Assembly: GCA_031411235.1 (NCBI GenBank)
Contig: JANOAR010000151.1
Coordinates: 5,011 to 69,010, forward strand
Direction: 5' to 3'
Length of the DNA stretch: 64,000 nucleotides
Origin: JANOAR01 sp031411235
GTDB lineage: Bacteria; Verrucomicrobiota; Verrucomicrobiia; Verrucomicrobiales; Verrucomicrobiaceae
Shown: positions 36,054 through 44,427 of the stretch, in pieces
Layout of the letters: each line of letters begins with the position of its first letter
Position numbering within the stretch: the first letter of the stretch is position 1
Notes under the pieces: generated by a model
Database searches by the model: none
What the model saw: the letters and a program-made list of their open reading frames with translations, nothing else
What the model was told of the DNA's origin: nothing
Program-made: the position numbers and the translations under genes

Positions 36054-36445
36054 GGCAAGCGATAGCGCGACACCGCTGTCGCTAGGCCGAGAAACTTCCG
36101 AGCGATGGGAAAGCGTGAGCGGAGGGCTGGGCGCAGGGTAATTTCCCAGCGCAAGGACTCCGATAATAAGGCGCTGGGTGACTTGGTAGCCACTCGCTCC
36201 GACGACAGCGGTGTCGCCGATGCAAGGGCCTTGCCCTTGCATCTCTGCCACACGCATTGCTTCGCTTTGCTCACCCTTCGGGCAGCCTACGGCTGGCTAT
36301 CTCCGCTTCGCTACGGTTCCACGACGCTGCCGCGTTCATCAAAGCGCAATGCTCCAACGAGGCCCCCCTGCACTTCGAGAGCACGGATGCTATCGCAAAT
36401 CGCGACACCGCTGTCGCTAGGCCGAGAGACTTACTACTTTTCCGC
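36054..36445. repeat. repeat-rich spacer downstream of lpxB
   Basis: A 32-base unit starting CGCGACACCGCTGTCGCTAG occurs at 36066-36097 and again at 36401-36432 with one change. An inverted fragment lies at 36203-36217. A perfect hairpin of 11 bp with a 3-base loop (GATGCAAGGGC, CTT, GCCCTTGCATC) sits at 36219-36243. No credible gene is seen. The region looks like a cluster of REP-type palindromes in which the mobile element landed. Confidence 0.65.
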
Positions 36446-37570
36446 CTACACCGCCCCCAGCAAGATCTTCGCCGTGCGTTGATACGCTCCGCCAACTCCC
36501 AGCGTGGCGACCACGGCGGCGAGGTCGTTTTGCAAGGCGGTTCGTTTATTCTCGTCGTTCAGCAGTTCCAGCAGGGCATCGCCAGTGGTCTTCGGATTGA
36601 AGCGATGCTGGACGAACTCCTGCACGACTTCATGGCCTGCGAGGATGTTGATGATGCCGAGGTGCTTGATGCGGACGAGCAACTTGCCTGCGAGGTAGGT
36701 GGGCCAGGCGACCTTGTAAATGAGGGCGTAGGGCAGGCCGAAGCAGGCGGCCTCCAGCGTGGCGGTGCCGCTGGCGACGGCACCGACTTCGGCGCGTTGC
36801 ATGAGATCATAGACGGTGCCGGTTTCGATCCACATCTTGGCCTCGGGCATACCGGCGGCATCGGCCATGGCGCGCATCTCGCCCGCGAGGACTTCGCTGG
36901 TGGCGCTGACGGCGAATCTTGCCTGGGGCATGGCGGCTTTGATGTACTTCGCGGTCAACATCATCACGGGGAAGTGCCGCTGCACCTCGGTGAGGCGGCT
37001 GCCGGGGAACCAACCGACGAGCCCTGGCTCGCGCTTCCACGAGCGGCGCAGGGTTTCCACACGATCGACCATGGGATGCCCGGCGAACTCGGTGCGCAGG
37101 CCGCTGCTCTCGTAGAGCGGCTTTTCAAACGGGAAGATGCAGACCATCAGGTCGAGCACCTCGGCCATGGTTTTGATGCGACCTTTTTTCCAGGCCCAGA
37201 CTTGTGGGCTGATGTAATAAAGGATGCGGGTGTCGATGTTTTTCTGCCTGATTTTCTTGGCCAGCCGCAGGTTGAACCCTGGGTAATCAACCAATATCAC
37301 GGCATCAGGTTTTTCATTTGAAATGGCGTCCATGCAAGCGTCGAAGCGCTGCTTGAAGTAGCCGTAGCGAGCGAGCACTTCGCTGAGGCCGACGACGGCA
37401 GCAGACTCCACCCAGTCCTCAATGCCTGCGCCTCCGACATCGCGCATTCGCGGGCCACCGAGGCCGAGAAATTTCGTGTCGGGGGCGAGCACCAGCATCT
37501 CGCGCATGACACCAGCGGCGTGGGTGTCGCCACTGATCTCTCCTGCGATGATGACGATGCGTTTGCTCAC
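36446..37570 (-). CDS. lpxB: lipid-A-disaccharide synthase
   Basis: 374 residues, typical of LpxB (about 380). The GT19 hallmarks are present: AGEISGDTHAAGVM at the N-terminus, LGGPRM, VDYPGFNLRLAKK, and YYISPQVWAWKKGR. LPGSR-like GWFPGSRLTEV and a C-terminal SGTATLEAACFG follow. It condenses UDP-2,3-diacylglucosamine with lipid X to give lipid A disaccharide at the inner membrane. It follows the Gfo/Idh oxidoreductase gene by four bases, so the two are an operon. Its presence indicates an LPS-bearing outer membrane. Confidence 0.95.
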   Translation of the reverse strand: MSKRIVIIAGEISGDTHAAGVMREMLVLAPDTKFLGLGGPRMRDVGGAGIEDWVESAAVVGLSEVLARYGYFKQRFDACMDAISNEKPDAVILVDYPGFNLRLAKKIRQKNIDTRILYYISPQVWAWKKGRIKTMAEVLDLMVCIFPFEKPLYESSGLRTEFAGHPMVDRVETLRRSWKREPGLVGWFPGSRLTEVQRHFPVMMLTAKYIKAAMPQARFAVSATSEVLAGEMRAMADAAGMPEAKMWIETGTVYDLMQRAEVGAVASGTATLEAACFGLPYALIYKVAWPTYLAGKLLVRIKHLGIINILAGHEVVQEFVQHRFNPKTTGDALLELLNDENKRTALQNDLAAVVATLGVGGAYQRTAKILLGAV

Positions 37571-37574
37571 GGTT

Positions 37575-38612
37575 TTAGGATTTGGCCTGGGCGTTGCCGC
37601 GCTCGATCTGCTCGGTTATTTGCAAGGCGAGGCGCAGGGCCTCGGTGCCTTCCTGGCCTGTGACGACGGGCCGCTTGCCCAGCCGGGCGCACTCGACGAA
37701 GGCCGTCAGCTCCAGCTTCAGCGGCTCGTCCTTTTCCACGGGCACGGGTTCGCGAACGATGCGACGCCCGGCGAACTCGGTGACGATGGTGGCATCCGTG
37801 GCGAGGCCGAAGAGCTTGCCCAGCAATGTGCTCTCTTTTTCATCGGTGCCAGCGAGGCGCATGATGTGGCCTTCTTGCTTCTGGTAGTCGAGGGAGAGGT
37901 AGGCATCTTTCTGGAAGACGCGGATTTTGCGCACTTTGTCCTGGCTGATGCGGCTGGCTGAGATGGTGGCGACGCAGCCATTGGCGAAGCGAATACGCAC
38001 ATCGGCGATGTCTTCGCGAGCGCTGAGCACGGCGACGCCCACGGCATCAATTTGCACCACAGGTGACTTGACGAGGTGCAGGATGATTTCCAGGTCGTGA
38101 ATCATCACATCGAGCACGACGCCGACATCCATGCTGCGCCCAGGGTGCGGGGAAAGGCGGGTGCATTGGATGAACTGCGGCTGGCTCATGCGCTGTTCGA
38201 GTTCGCGCATCACGGGGTTGAAGCGCTCGATGTGGCCGACTTGCAAAATGACGCCGCGTGCTTGCGCGAGGTTCACGAGAAACTGTGCTTCTTCCAGCGA
38301 ATCGGAGATGGGCTTCTCCACCAGCACATGCTTGCTGTTTTCCAACAGGAAGCCGCCGATCTCGCGATGCGCCACGGTCGGCACGGCCACGGTGGCGGCA
38401 TCCACGCGGGCGGTGAAGTCGGCGAGATCGCTCACCGCACGAGTGCCATACTGGGCGGCTAGTTCTTCTGCGCGAGCTTGATTCGTGTCGAAGATGGCCC
38501 CGAACTCAATGGCTCCGCCACTGTTCTTGGCCAGTTCGCCGATAATTCGTGCGTGGTTCCGCCCGATGGCTCCGACGCCCGCGACGCCGACTCTGAATGT
38601 CTTGTTGCTCAT
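37575..38612 (-). CDS. Gfo/Idh/MocA-family NAD(P)-dependent sugar oxidoreductase
   Basis: 345 residues. The N-terminal Rossmann fold has GVGAIGRNHARI (GxGxxG). VLVEKPIS is the EKP motif with the catalytic Lys, and GVVLDVMIHDLEI carries the family's conserved Asp/His. Such enzymes oxidise or reduce nucleotide sugars or inositols. Linkage to lpxB, four bases downstream, suggests work in lipid A or O-antigen sugar metabolism. GnnA, which makes the UDP-GlcNAc 3-keto intermediate for N-linked lipid A, belongs to this superfamily. No GnnB-type aminotransferase is nearby, so I do not assign that name. Confidence 0.87.
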   Translation of the reverse strand: MSNKTFRVGVAGVGAIGRNHARIIGELAKNSGGAIEFGAIFDTNQARAEELAAQYGTRAVSDLADFTARVDAATVAVPTVAHREIGGFLLENSKHVLVEKPISDSLEEAQFLVNLAQARGVILQVGHIERFNPVMRELEQRMSQPQFIQCTRLSPHPGRSMDVGVVLDVMIHDLEIILHLVKSPVVQIDAVGVAVLSAREDIADVRIRFANGCVATISASRISQDKVRKIRVFQKDAYLSLDYQKQEGHIMRLAGTDEKESTLLGKLFGLATDATIVTEFAGRRIVREPVPVEKDEPLKLELTAFVECARLGKRPVVTGQEGTEALRLALQITEQIERGNAQAKS

Positions 38613-38733
38613 TGCTCAAATAGTGGTGCGGCCCTGAAAATAACGGCGCAACCGGTGCAACCCGTCGCGGAAAGGCGAGGGCATGTCAAACTGTGCGGCA
38701 AAGTTTGGCGGTTTGGCGCACCTATCCATGCAC

Positions 38734-39222
38734 TTACTTCGCAGCCGTTTCCTTCGGAGCCTCGAAGAAGGATGACGCTGCGAGCAGGATCGCCGCACAG
38801 ACGACGCAGGCATCGGCCACATTGAAGCTGGGCCAGATCATGAATTTCAAATCGAAGCGCAGGAAGTCGATGACGTAGCCGACCCAAAGCCGATCCGTCA
38901 GATTCCCGGCGATGCCAGCGATGAGCAAGGCCGCAGCCGTGGTGCTCATTTTGCCTGGGAAGGCACCTTTTTTCCAGAGCGTCAAGATCACCGCCGCTGC
39001 GCCCAGCGAGAAGAAGCCAAAGAAATAATTCGCCCACCACTGGCCATTGCCCATACCAAAGGCGACCCCGGTATTGGCGGTGTGGTGCAGCCAGAAAAAA
39101 TTCTCGATGACGGTGTATTCGGGGCCGTTCAGCTCAAACTTCGCGACATCGACGATCCAGTGTTTGGTGAGTTGATCGAGGATGTAGAGCGGTAGAGAAA
39201 TGAGGAGCAGGAGTCGTGTCAT
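38734..39222 (-). CDS. lspA: prolipoprotein signal peptidase (signal peptidase II)
   Basis: 162 residues with four transmembrane helices, the normal LspA size. All signatures are there: DQLTKHW in helix 1, ANTGVAFG (about 49-56), GNLTDRLWVGYVIDF (about 106-120), and FNVADACV (about 133-140). The catalytic aspartates are Asp119 and Asp137, with the same 18-residue spacing as in E. coli. It removes signal peptides from diacylglyceryl-modified prolipoproteins in the inner membrane. It is monocistronic here. Confidence 0.96.
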   Translation of the reverse strand: MTRLLLLISLPLYILDQLTKHWIVDVAKFELNGPEYTVIENFFWLHHTANTGVAFGMGNGQWWANYFFGFFSLGAAAVILTLWKKGAFPGKMSTTAAALLIAGIAGNLTDRLWVGYVIDFLRFDLKFMIWPSFNVADACVVCAAILLAASSFFEAPKETAAK

Positions 39223-39317
39223 GGCTGAAAAAAGTGGCCTATGTCGGCCATTCGCGGCTTATTTCCACTCGAAGTGATCTGGCCATGATGAGTTTCCCAG
39301 CAAGGAGAGCTGGATCA

Positions 39318-39656
39318 CTAGGCTGAGCGCAGGGCGGTGATGGCTTGGCTCAAGGTTCTGGCCTTGGTCGTTGGCTGCATGGCGAGCAAAAGAGCATTGC
39401 CCAGCGAACCACAGAGACGCTCACGCACCTTATCGGTAAAGGTCTGCCATGCATCGTTGGAACCGCTCAGCATCTCGGTGGAACCAAGACAATCTGTTGG
39501 CTGTTGGCTGATGGGTGACTCCATTTTTTCTTCAACGGTTTCACAAGATTCAAGGTAAGCCCTAAAACCAGCTCCGAAGCTGGACGACCCTGCTGGGTAA
39601 GCAGTCTGGGTCGAGGCGAGATCTGGCGCTGTCATGGCTGAGAGTGTGGTTTTCAT
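39318..39656 (-). CDS. hypothetical protein, Ser/Thr-rich, unknown
   Basis: 112 residues. The first half is rich in Ser, Thr, Ala and Pro. The second half (SNDAWQTFTDKVRERLCGSL and following) is more helical. There is no signal peptide, membrane segment or known motif. An AT-rich, promoter-like stretch precedes the ATG at 39656. I do not recognise it. The composition and the upstream AT-rich leader are mild support for a real gene. Confidence 0.4.
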   Translation of the reverse strand: MKTTLSAMTAPDLASTQTAYPAGSSSFGAGFRAYLESCETVEEKMESPISQQPTDCLGSTEMLSGSNDAWQTFTDKVRERLCGSLGNALLLAMQPTTKARTLSQAITALRSA

Positions 39657-39749
39657 ATTTAATTTAGTTGTTTGATTTGAATGATTGAGAATTAAAAACG
39701 TGATTTAATTTTGAGTTGAAACGAATAAAGGAGTCGCATATTTGACACT

Positions 39750-40508
39750 TTAGAGCCCAAAAGGGTGGCGCATGGTGAAGCCATTCATGGAGCGGGCTGT
39801 TGCACGCCAGCGAGGTCCTTGGCTTTCATAACCACCTGTTGTGTCGAGGCGCAGACCACAGACCGACATAAAGACATGCTCGCCAGCCTTGACGTAGATG
39901 GTGATGAATCGACCTGGGCCAGCTTCACCATAGTTAGCAAATTCCTTGGAAGAGAGCGGGCGATTCAATAATCCAGCCTTGATGAGAAGGTAGGAAGCCG
40001 AGCCTGAACAATCATAGCTGCTATCGTCCACACGGCTATGGCCACCACCACGTGTATAAGGCTTATCTTGAATATTATTGCCAGCGGCAACGGCGGCACG
40101 GACGGGGGCAGGGAGATGGCTCGGCGCAGAAGCATACTTACCGTTGAACGAAAGGTAGTTTCCGCCTACGGCAGCTTGTGGGGCAGGCATGGCACGGACT
40201 ACGGGCATGGGTCTGGCCTGCTGGGGATAGGCACGCGCCACTTGGCGAGTCTGAGGGTAGGCATAAGCCACTTGGCGTGGTTGGGCATACGCGACAGGCT
40301 GAGCGGCTGGGCGGTAGCCATAGGCAGCCGGTGGGTAGCCGTATGGATAAGCGATGCGCTGGACGGCAGCAGGAGCGCTGCGGTAGGCACTCGCATAATA
40401 GCCAGACTGTGCCGAGGCCCTGGTTGAGCAAAATGTCCCCACAGTGACCATAGCTGTGAGAATTGTGACTGAGAGGCGAGTGAGGCTGAGTTGGATTGCG
40501 GTTTTCAT
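39750..40508 (-). CDS. secreted NlpC/P60-like peptidoglycan endopeptidase
   Basis: 252 residues from the ATG at 40508, preceded by GGAG seven bases upstream; an earlier ATG at 40568 lies in the AT-rich leader. Residues about 1-34 are a signal peptide. A long Pro/Tyr/Ala/Gln-rich linker follows (about 38-115, repeated VAYAQP/VAYAYPQ units). The C-terminal half carries YDCSGSASYLL (Cys nucleophile, about residue 167) and GEHVFMSVCGLRLD (catalytic His). Such enzymes cleave stem-peptide bonds in cell-wall peptidoglycan. The Tyr-rich linker could bind to or span the wall. Confidence 0.75.
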   Translation of the reverse strand: MKTAIQLSLTRLSVTILTAMVTVGTFCSTRASAQSGYYASAYRSAPAAVQRIAYPYGYPPAAYGYRPAAQPVAYAQPRQVAYAYPQTRQVARAYPQQARPMPVVRAMPAPQAAVGGNYLSFNGKYASAPSHLPAPVRAAVAAGNNIQDKPYTRGGGHSRVDDSSYDCSGSASYLLIKAGLLNRPLSSKEFANYGEAGPGRFITIYVKAGEHVFMSVCGLRLDTTGGYESQGPRWRATARSMNGFTMRHPFGL

Positions 40509-40524
40509 AGTTGACTCCGTTTTG

Positions 40525-40670
40525 ATAATTGCTGTGATAATTATTCCAGAAATTAGAATAAAGCGCAACTTGAATTTGAAATTATTATAATTTAAAGCGT
40601 TTCATTTTTGATAAAAAACGCCCGGAGGCTTGAGTTTAAAGGGTTCTACCCATGAAATTATTGTGATAAT
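40525..40670. promoter_or_regulatory. AT-rich cluster of palindromes upstream of the NlpC/P60 gene
   Basis: GATAATT occurs twice at 40525-40548. AAATTAT-T-ATAATTT (about 40577-40591) and GAAATTAT-TGTG-ATAATTTC (about 40651-40670) are perfect dyads. They contrast strongly with the GC-rich surroundings. They may be operators (GATAAT hexamers recall Fur sites), or the last may act as a stem-loop. The binding factor is unknown. Confidence 0.35.
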
Positions 40671-40773
40671 TTCAGTTTTTGCATCTCGAAAATGGCTTTG
40701 ACGACGGCTTGAACAACCCGACACGGCTGTGAATTGGGTGGATGCCGCCACCAGCAGCGCTAAAAATGGGCGC

Positions 40774-40808
40774 AAAAAAGCCGCGCACCTCGGAAGAGAT
40801 GCACGGCT
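40774..40808 (-). terminator. rho-independent terminator of amtB
   Basis: On the minus strand AGCCGTGCA pairs with TGCGCGGCT (one mismatch, 11-base loop) and is followed by six T. It begins about 20 bases beyond the amtB stop codon. Confidence 0.85.
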
Positions 40809-40829
40809 GTGAGGCTTGAATTAGCAAGG

Positions 40830-42155
40830 CTAGGCTTGGCTATAACCTTCCTCACCATGCTCCGCGAGGTCGAGCCCTGTGCTCTCGTCTTCTTCACTAA
40901 CACGCAGGCCCATCACGGCCCCGATGGCCTTTAGCAAAATGATGCTGACGCTACCACTGAGGACGATGGTGTAGATCGAAGCGAGTAGCTGGGTCTTGAG
41001 CTGAGCTAGGATTTCAAAGTCGCCGAGGCCACCCGCAAAGTGCTTGGAGCCGAAGATGGCGACCAACATCGTGCCGATGAAGCCACCGACGCCGTGGACG
41101 CCGAAGACATCCAGCGAGTCATCGTAACGGTAGGCTTTTTTGAGCTTTGCGCAGGCGAGCCAGCAGACCATCGCCGAGGCCGCGCCGATGCAGACGGCAC
41201 CGATGGGGCCAACCATGCCAGAGGCGGGCGTGATGGCTGCCAGCCCAGCGATGGAGCCTGTGGCGATGCCTAGGGCGCTGGGTTTGCCTTGCTTGATCCA
41301 CTCGATGAGCATCCACACCACCGAGGCGCTACACGCCGAGAGATGGGTGACGACGAGCGTCATCGCCGCCGCGCCATTGGCATGAAGCTGGCTGCCTGCA
41401 TTGAAGCCAAACCAGCCCACCCACAGCATCCCAGCGCCAGCGACGGTGAAGGGCAAATTGTGCGGCGGCATCTGATGGCTGGGGTAGCCCTTGCGAGGCC
41501 CCACCATGATGCAAGCCACCAGGGCGGCCACGCCCGCGGTGATGTGGACGACGATGCCGCCCGCGAGATCAATCACCCCGGTCAATCCCATGAAGGCTCC
41601 CGCCTTGTGCCACACGCCATAACAGCAGGGGGCATAGACCAGCAGCGACCAAAGGATGCTGAAGGCCACGATGGCCTTGAATTTCATGCGCTCGGCGAAG
41701 GCTCCGATGAAAAGCCCAGGCGTGATGAGGAAGAACATCATCTGGTAGGCGAAGTGCAGCAGCTCGGGGATCGTCTTGCAGTCGCTGCGCACGCTGTCCG
41801 TCGTGACGCCGCTGAGAAACATTTTCCCCAGGCCGCCGATGAAGCTGTTGCCATCGGAAAAACTCAGCGAGTAGCCGATGACCAGCCACACGAGGCTCAG
41901 TATTGCGGTGAGGGCGAAGCATTGCATGAAGATCGAGAGCACGTTTTTCGCCCGCACGAGGCCAGCGTAGAAGAGCGCTAGCCCAGGGATCATCATGAAG
42001 AGAACGAGGGCCGTAGAAACCAGGAGCCAGGCGGTATCGCCTGTGTCGAGGGTGGAGGCAGAGCCATCCGCTGCGGAGGCAGCAGTGGTGGTGAGGGTGG
42101 TCAAGCCTAGCGTGGTCAGCGCCAGGGCATGGTGGTTGGTAGGTCGGAACAACAT
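40830..42155 (-). CDS. amtB: ammonium transporter (Amt family)
   Basis: 441 residues: an N-terminal signal-like segment (cleaved in many AmtB) and eleven membrane helices. FYAGLVRAKNVLS and GGIVVHITAGVAAL (first pore His) are typical. So are WVGWFGFNAGS and VFGVHGVGGFIGTM (second pore His). It conducts ammonium/ammonia across the inner membrane. No glnK (PII) gene is adjacent, unlike the common glnK-amtB operon, so PII control, if any, comes from elsewhere. No Shine-Dalgarno sequence precedes the ATG. A clear terminator follows. Confidence 0.95.
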   Translation of the reverse strand: MLFRPTNHHALALTTLGLTTLTTTAASAADGSASTLDTGDTAWLLVSTALVLFMMIPGLALFYAGLVRAKNVLSIFMQCFALTAILSLVWLVIGYSLSFSDGNSFIGGLGKMFLSGVTTDSVRSDCKTIPELLHFAYQMMFFLITPGLFIGAFAERMKFKAIVAFSILWSLLVYAPCCYGVWHKAGAFMGLTGVIDLAGGIVVHITAGVAALVACIMVGPRKGYPSHQMPPHNLPFTVAGAGMLWVGWFGFNAGSQLHANGAAAMTLVVTHLSACSASVVWMLIEWIKQGKPSALGIATGSIAGLAAITPASGMVGPIGAVCIGAASAMVCWLACAKLKKAYRYDDSLDVFGVHGVGGFIGTMLVAIFGSKHFAGGLGDFEILAQLKTQLLASIYTIVLSGSVSIILLKAIGAVMGLRVSEEDESTGLDLAEHGEEGYSQA

Positions 42156-42172
42156 GGTTGGTGGTGTCGATT

Positions 42173-42187
42173 GGTTGGTTTGGTTGG
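42173..42187 (+). other. two-quartet G-quadruplex motif just upstream of amtB
   Basis: GGTTGGTTTGGTTGG lies on the strand opposite the amtB transcript, 18 bases before its start codon. It differs from the well-known thrombin-binding aptamer quadruplex (GGTTGGTGTGGTTGG) only in the central loop. More GGTTGG repeats adjoin it. Confidence 0.5.
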
Positions 42188-42313
42188 ATTAGGCGACGAC
42201 GATGAATCGAAGTCGCGCGCGCGAAGTGAAGCAGTTTTTAGGCCAGGACATGCGTCTCCCTTGCCTCATTTTGGGCAATTACCACTTTTTGCTTTCGTCT
42301 GCCCGCAGCAGCC

Positions 42314-44349
42314 TCAGTTCCCAGGCTGGGCACCGCTCTTTTTCCACGCCCACGCCTCATCGAAGAACCCTGCATCGGCGATGCCGCCGGGCACTTGGGC
42401 ATCGGCAGGTTTAGTGATGTCGATGGCGGCCCAATCGGGCAGTTTTGCGACTTGGCGGGCGTTGTTCAGATAGTCGTACTCGCGGTAGGTGAAACTGCTG
42501 TTGAGCACCACATAGCGCTTTGGATTCAGCGGGTTGGGGAAAACCATCGCAGGCATGGTTGTCGCAGCGGGATGGCCCTTTTTATTCAGGGTCAGGGTTT
42601 CCTTCGTCCACTGGAGGGGCAGTTTGGCAAGCACTTTGGCGAGCACACTGTTGCTGCCGGGGTCACCCCATAGCACCAAGTTGCTATTGGCGATGTCGGC
42701 CTCGGTCACTTCACTATCGTTCTTCGCTGGGGCATCACCACGGAACTGCTTGCGCCATTCGGTGGTGGCGTGGGCAAGTTCACCAGTAGTCCACTTTGCG
42801 GTGGCTTCATTCCATGCCTTGCCGGTGGGCTTCACAAATAGGAAGCTGCCCATGAAAGCGTCATCGATGGGGCCTTGCAGACCGTTCACTTTTGCCAGCG
42901 TCTGGCCACTCGTGGCTGCGCTCAACTCCTCGTTCCACTTGCCGTTGGTCTTGCGCAGATGCACCGACCAGGAGCGATCCAGCTTGGGGCGGCTGACGAG
43001 CACTTCATGGCCGTCGATGAGGACTTTGGGCTTCTCCAGCATATACATCTGGCAGTAGCCCGAGGGCATGTCGATGCTCAGCGCTGCGGTGTTCTGGGTC
43101 TTGATGGTGACTTGCTTGTCGCTGTCGATATGGGCGTGGACACGGCAGCGAGCCCAGTGTTCCTCCAGCCATCGACGACCAGCCAGCGCATCCGATTGTA
43201 GCGCAGCGTCCAGGTGGCGAAGTGAATGGTGGAGGGGCAGCGATCACGACCCACAGCAGCGATGTCGGCGAGGCGGCGTTCGATTTCGACCAGCGAGTCG
43301 GGATGAATTTTGTGCGCGGTCTGTGGGCCGATGATGTGCAGCATGTCCATTTGTTCGGCACGCAGGGCGACTTCCATCATGTCGGCGGCTTGCTTTTGCT
43401 TATCAATCTCGCCGGAGTAGGCCACTGTGGGGCAATGCCACAGATTCAGCGCGTAGTCCGTGCTGTCGTAGATGTGCCAGAGCTTCTTCTGGTACCAGGG
43501 CGTGTGCTCCACATCCTCATTTTGGAACACCTTTAAAAACTGCGCCGTTTCGGCGAATCCCGCACCAGGATTCGCCCCGCACCACAGGTCGGCGTAGTGG
43601 GTCGCGTACTGCCAAGCTGCCGCGCCGCCCATGCTGAAGCCGCGGATGAGGATGCGATCATTATCGATGGGATAGAATTTTTTTGCGTGCGCCAGTGCCT
43701 CGAAGAGGTCGATCTCGCCTGCGAATTTGTTCGCACAGGAGAAGCGCCCGAACGGGTGCAGCACTAGCGTGTTTTCGGGATGCACGGAGCCCACGGTCTT
43801 GCGCCGCTGCTCGATGAAGCCCAACTCAGTGGTGTTCTCGAATCGACCGTGGCACCACAGATCCAAGCGCTTCGGCCCATCGAAACCGTTCTCGGGAATG
43901 ACCATGCCGTAGGGCTGCACCGAGCCGTCAATGTTTGACCGATAACCACGCACCACGAGGCCCGTCTGGCGCGTCCACGGTGTCTTGCCTGCTTTGAACT
44001 CGACCGCACGTTGCAGCCCCTCAGCGAGTTGCTCTCTGGCGACTTTGGTATCGCCGAGCTTGAACACCTCATTGAAGCGCAGCGCCCAATCGACGGCCTT
44101 GTGATACACTTCGAGGTCGGGCAGCAAGTTCGCGAGCATGGGGTTTTTCGCCTGGGCTTTAGCGGCGTCATCAATGGCTGTGCGCAGCTTTGCAAGGCTC
44201 GCCGTGAGTTCCGTGCGTTCAGCCACAGGCACTTCGACGCCAAGTGGCGGCACGGGGCGGACGGTAGTGGCGAGGTTATCTTTGGCACCATCGGCAAAAG
44301 CAGCGATGGCGGTGGCGAGGAGCAGGTAGGAAGTGCGGAGGAGCATCAT
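42314..44349 (-). pseudogene. prolyl-oligopeptidase-family serine hydrolase, split by a frameshift
   Basis: Two consecutive minus-strand frames make one protein of about 680 residues. The first (44349 to about 43170) has a signal peptide, a helical region, and an alpha/beta hydrolase domain with GFSMGGAAAW as the Ser nucleophile elbow and PQTAHKIHP as the likely His. After VVDG the frame shifts. The other frame continues without a gap (LEEHWARCRVHAHIDSD, then MPSGYCQMYMLEKPKVLIDG) to the stop at 42314, giving the beta-rich C-terminal region of this verrucomicrobial family. One missing base at about 43169 (GGCTGG for GGCCTGG) explains it. Real decay and sequencing error are both possible. Confidence 0.75.
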
Positions 44350-44427
44350 GGGAAGGAAGTGGCAAACGAAGGCCGAGGTGCGGTCTTGTGATATTCTTGT
44401 CAAGCGAGGAGGCGTTCAGCATCGGCC

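Noticed and set aside
36257..37321. 354-codon plus-strand open frame over lpxB
   Set aside because: Shadow of lpxB; no family similarity and it runs through the repeat spacer.
37575..38612. Naming the Gfo/Idh gene gnnA
   Set aside because: The linkage to lpxB is suggestive, but no GnnB aminotransferase is present and family-level motifs do not define the substrate.
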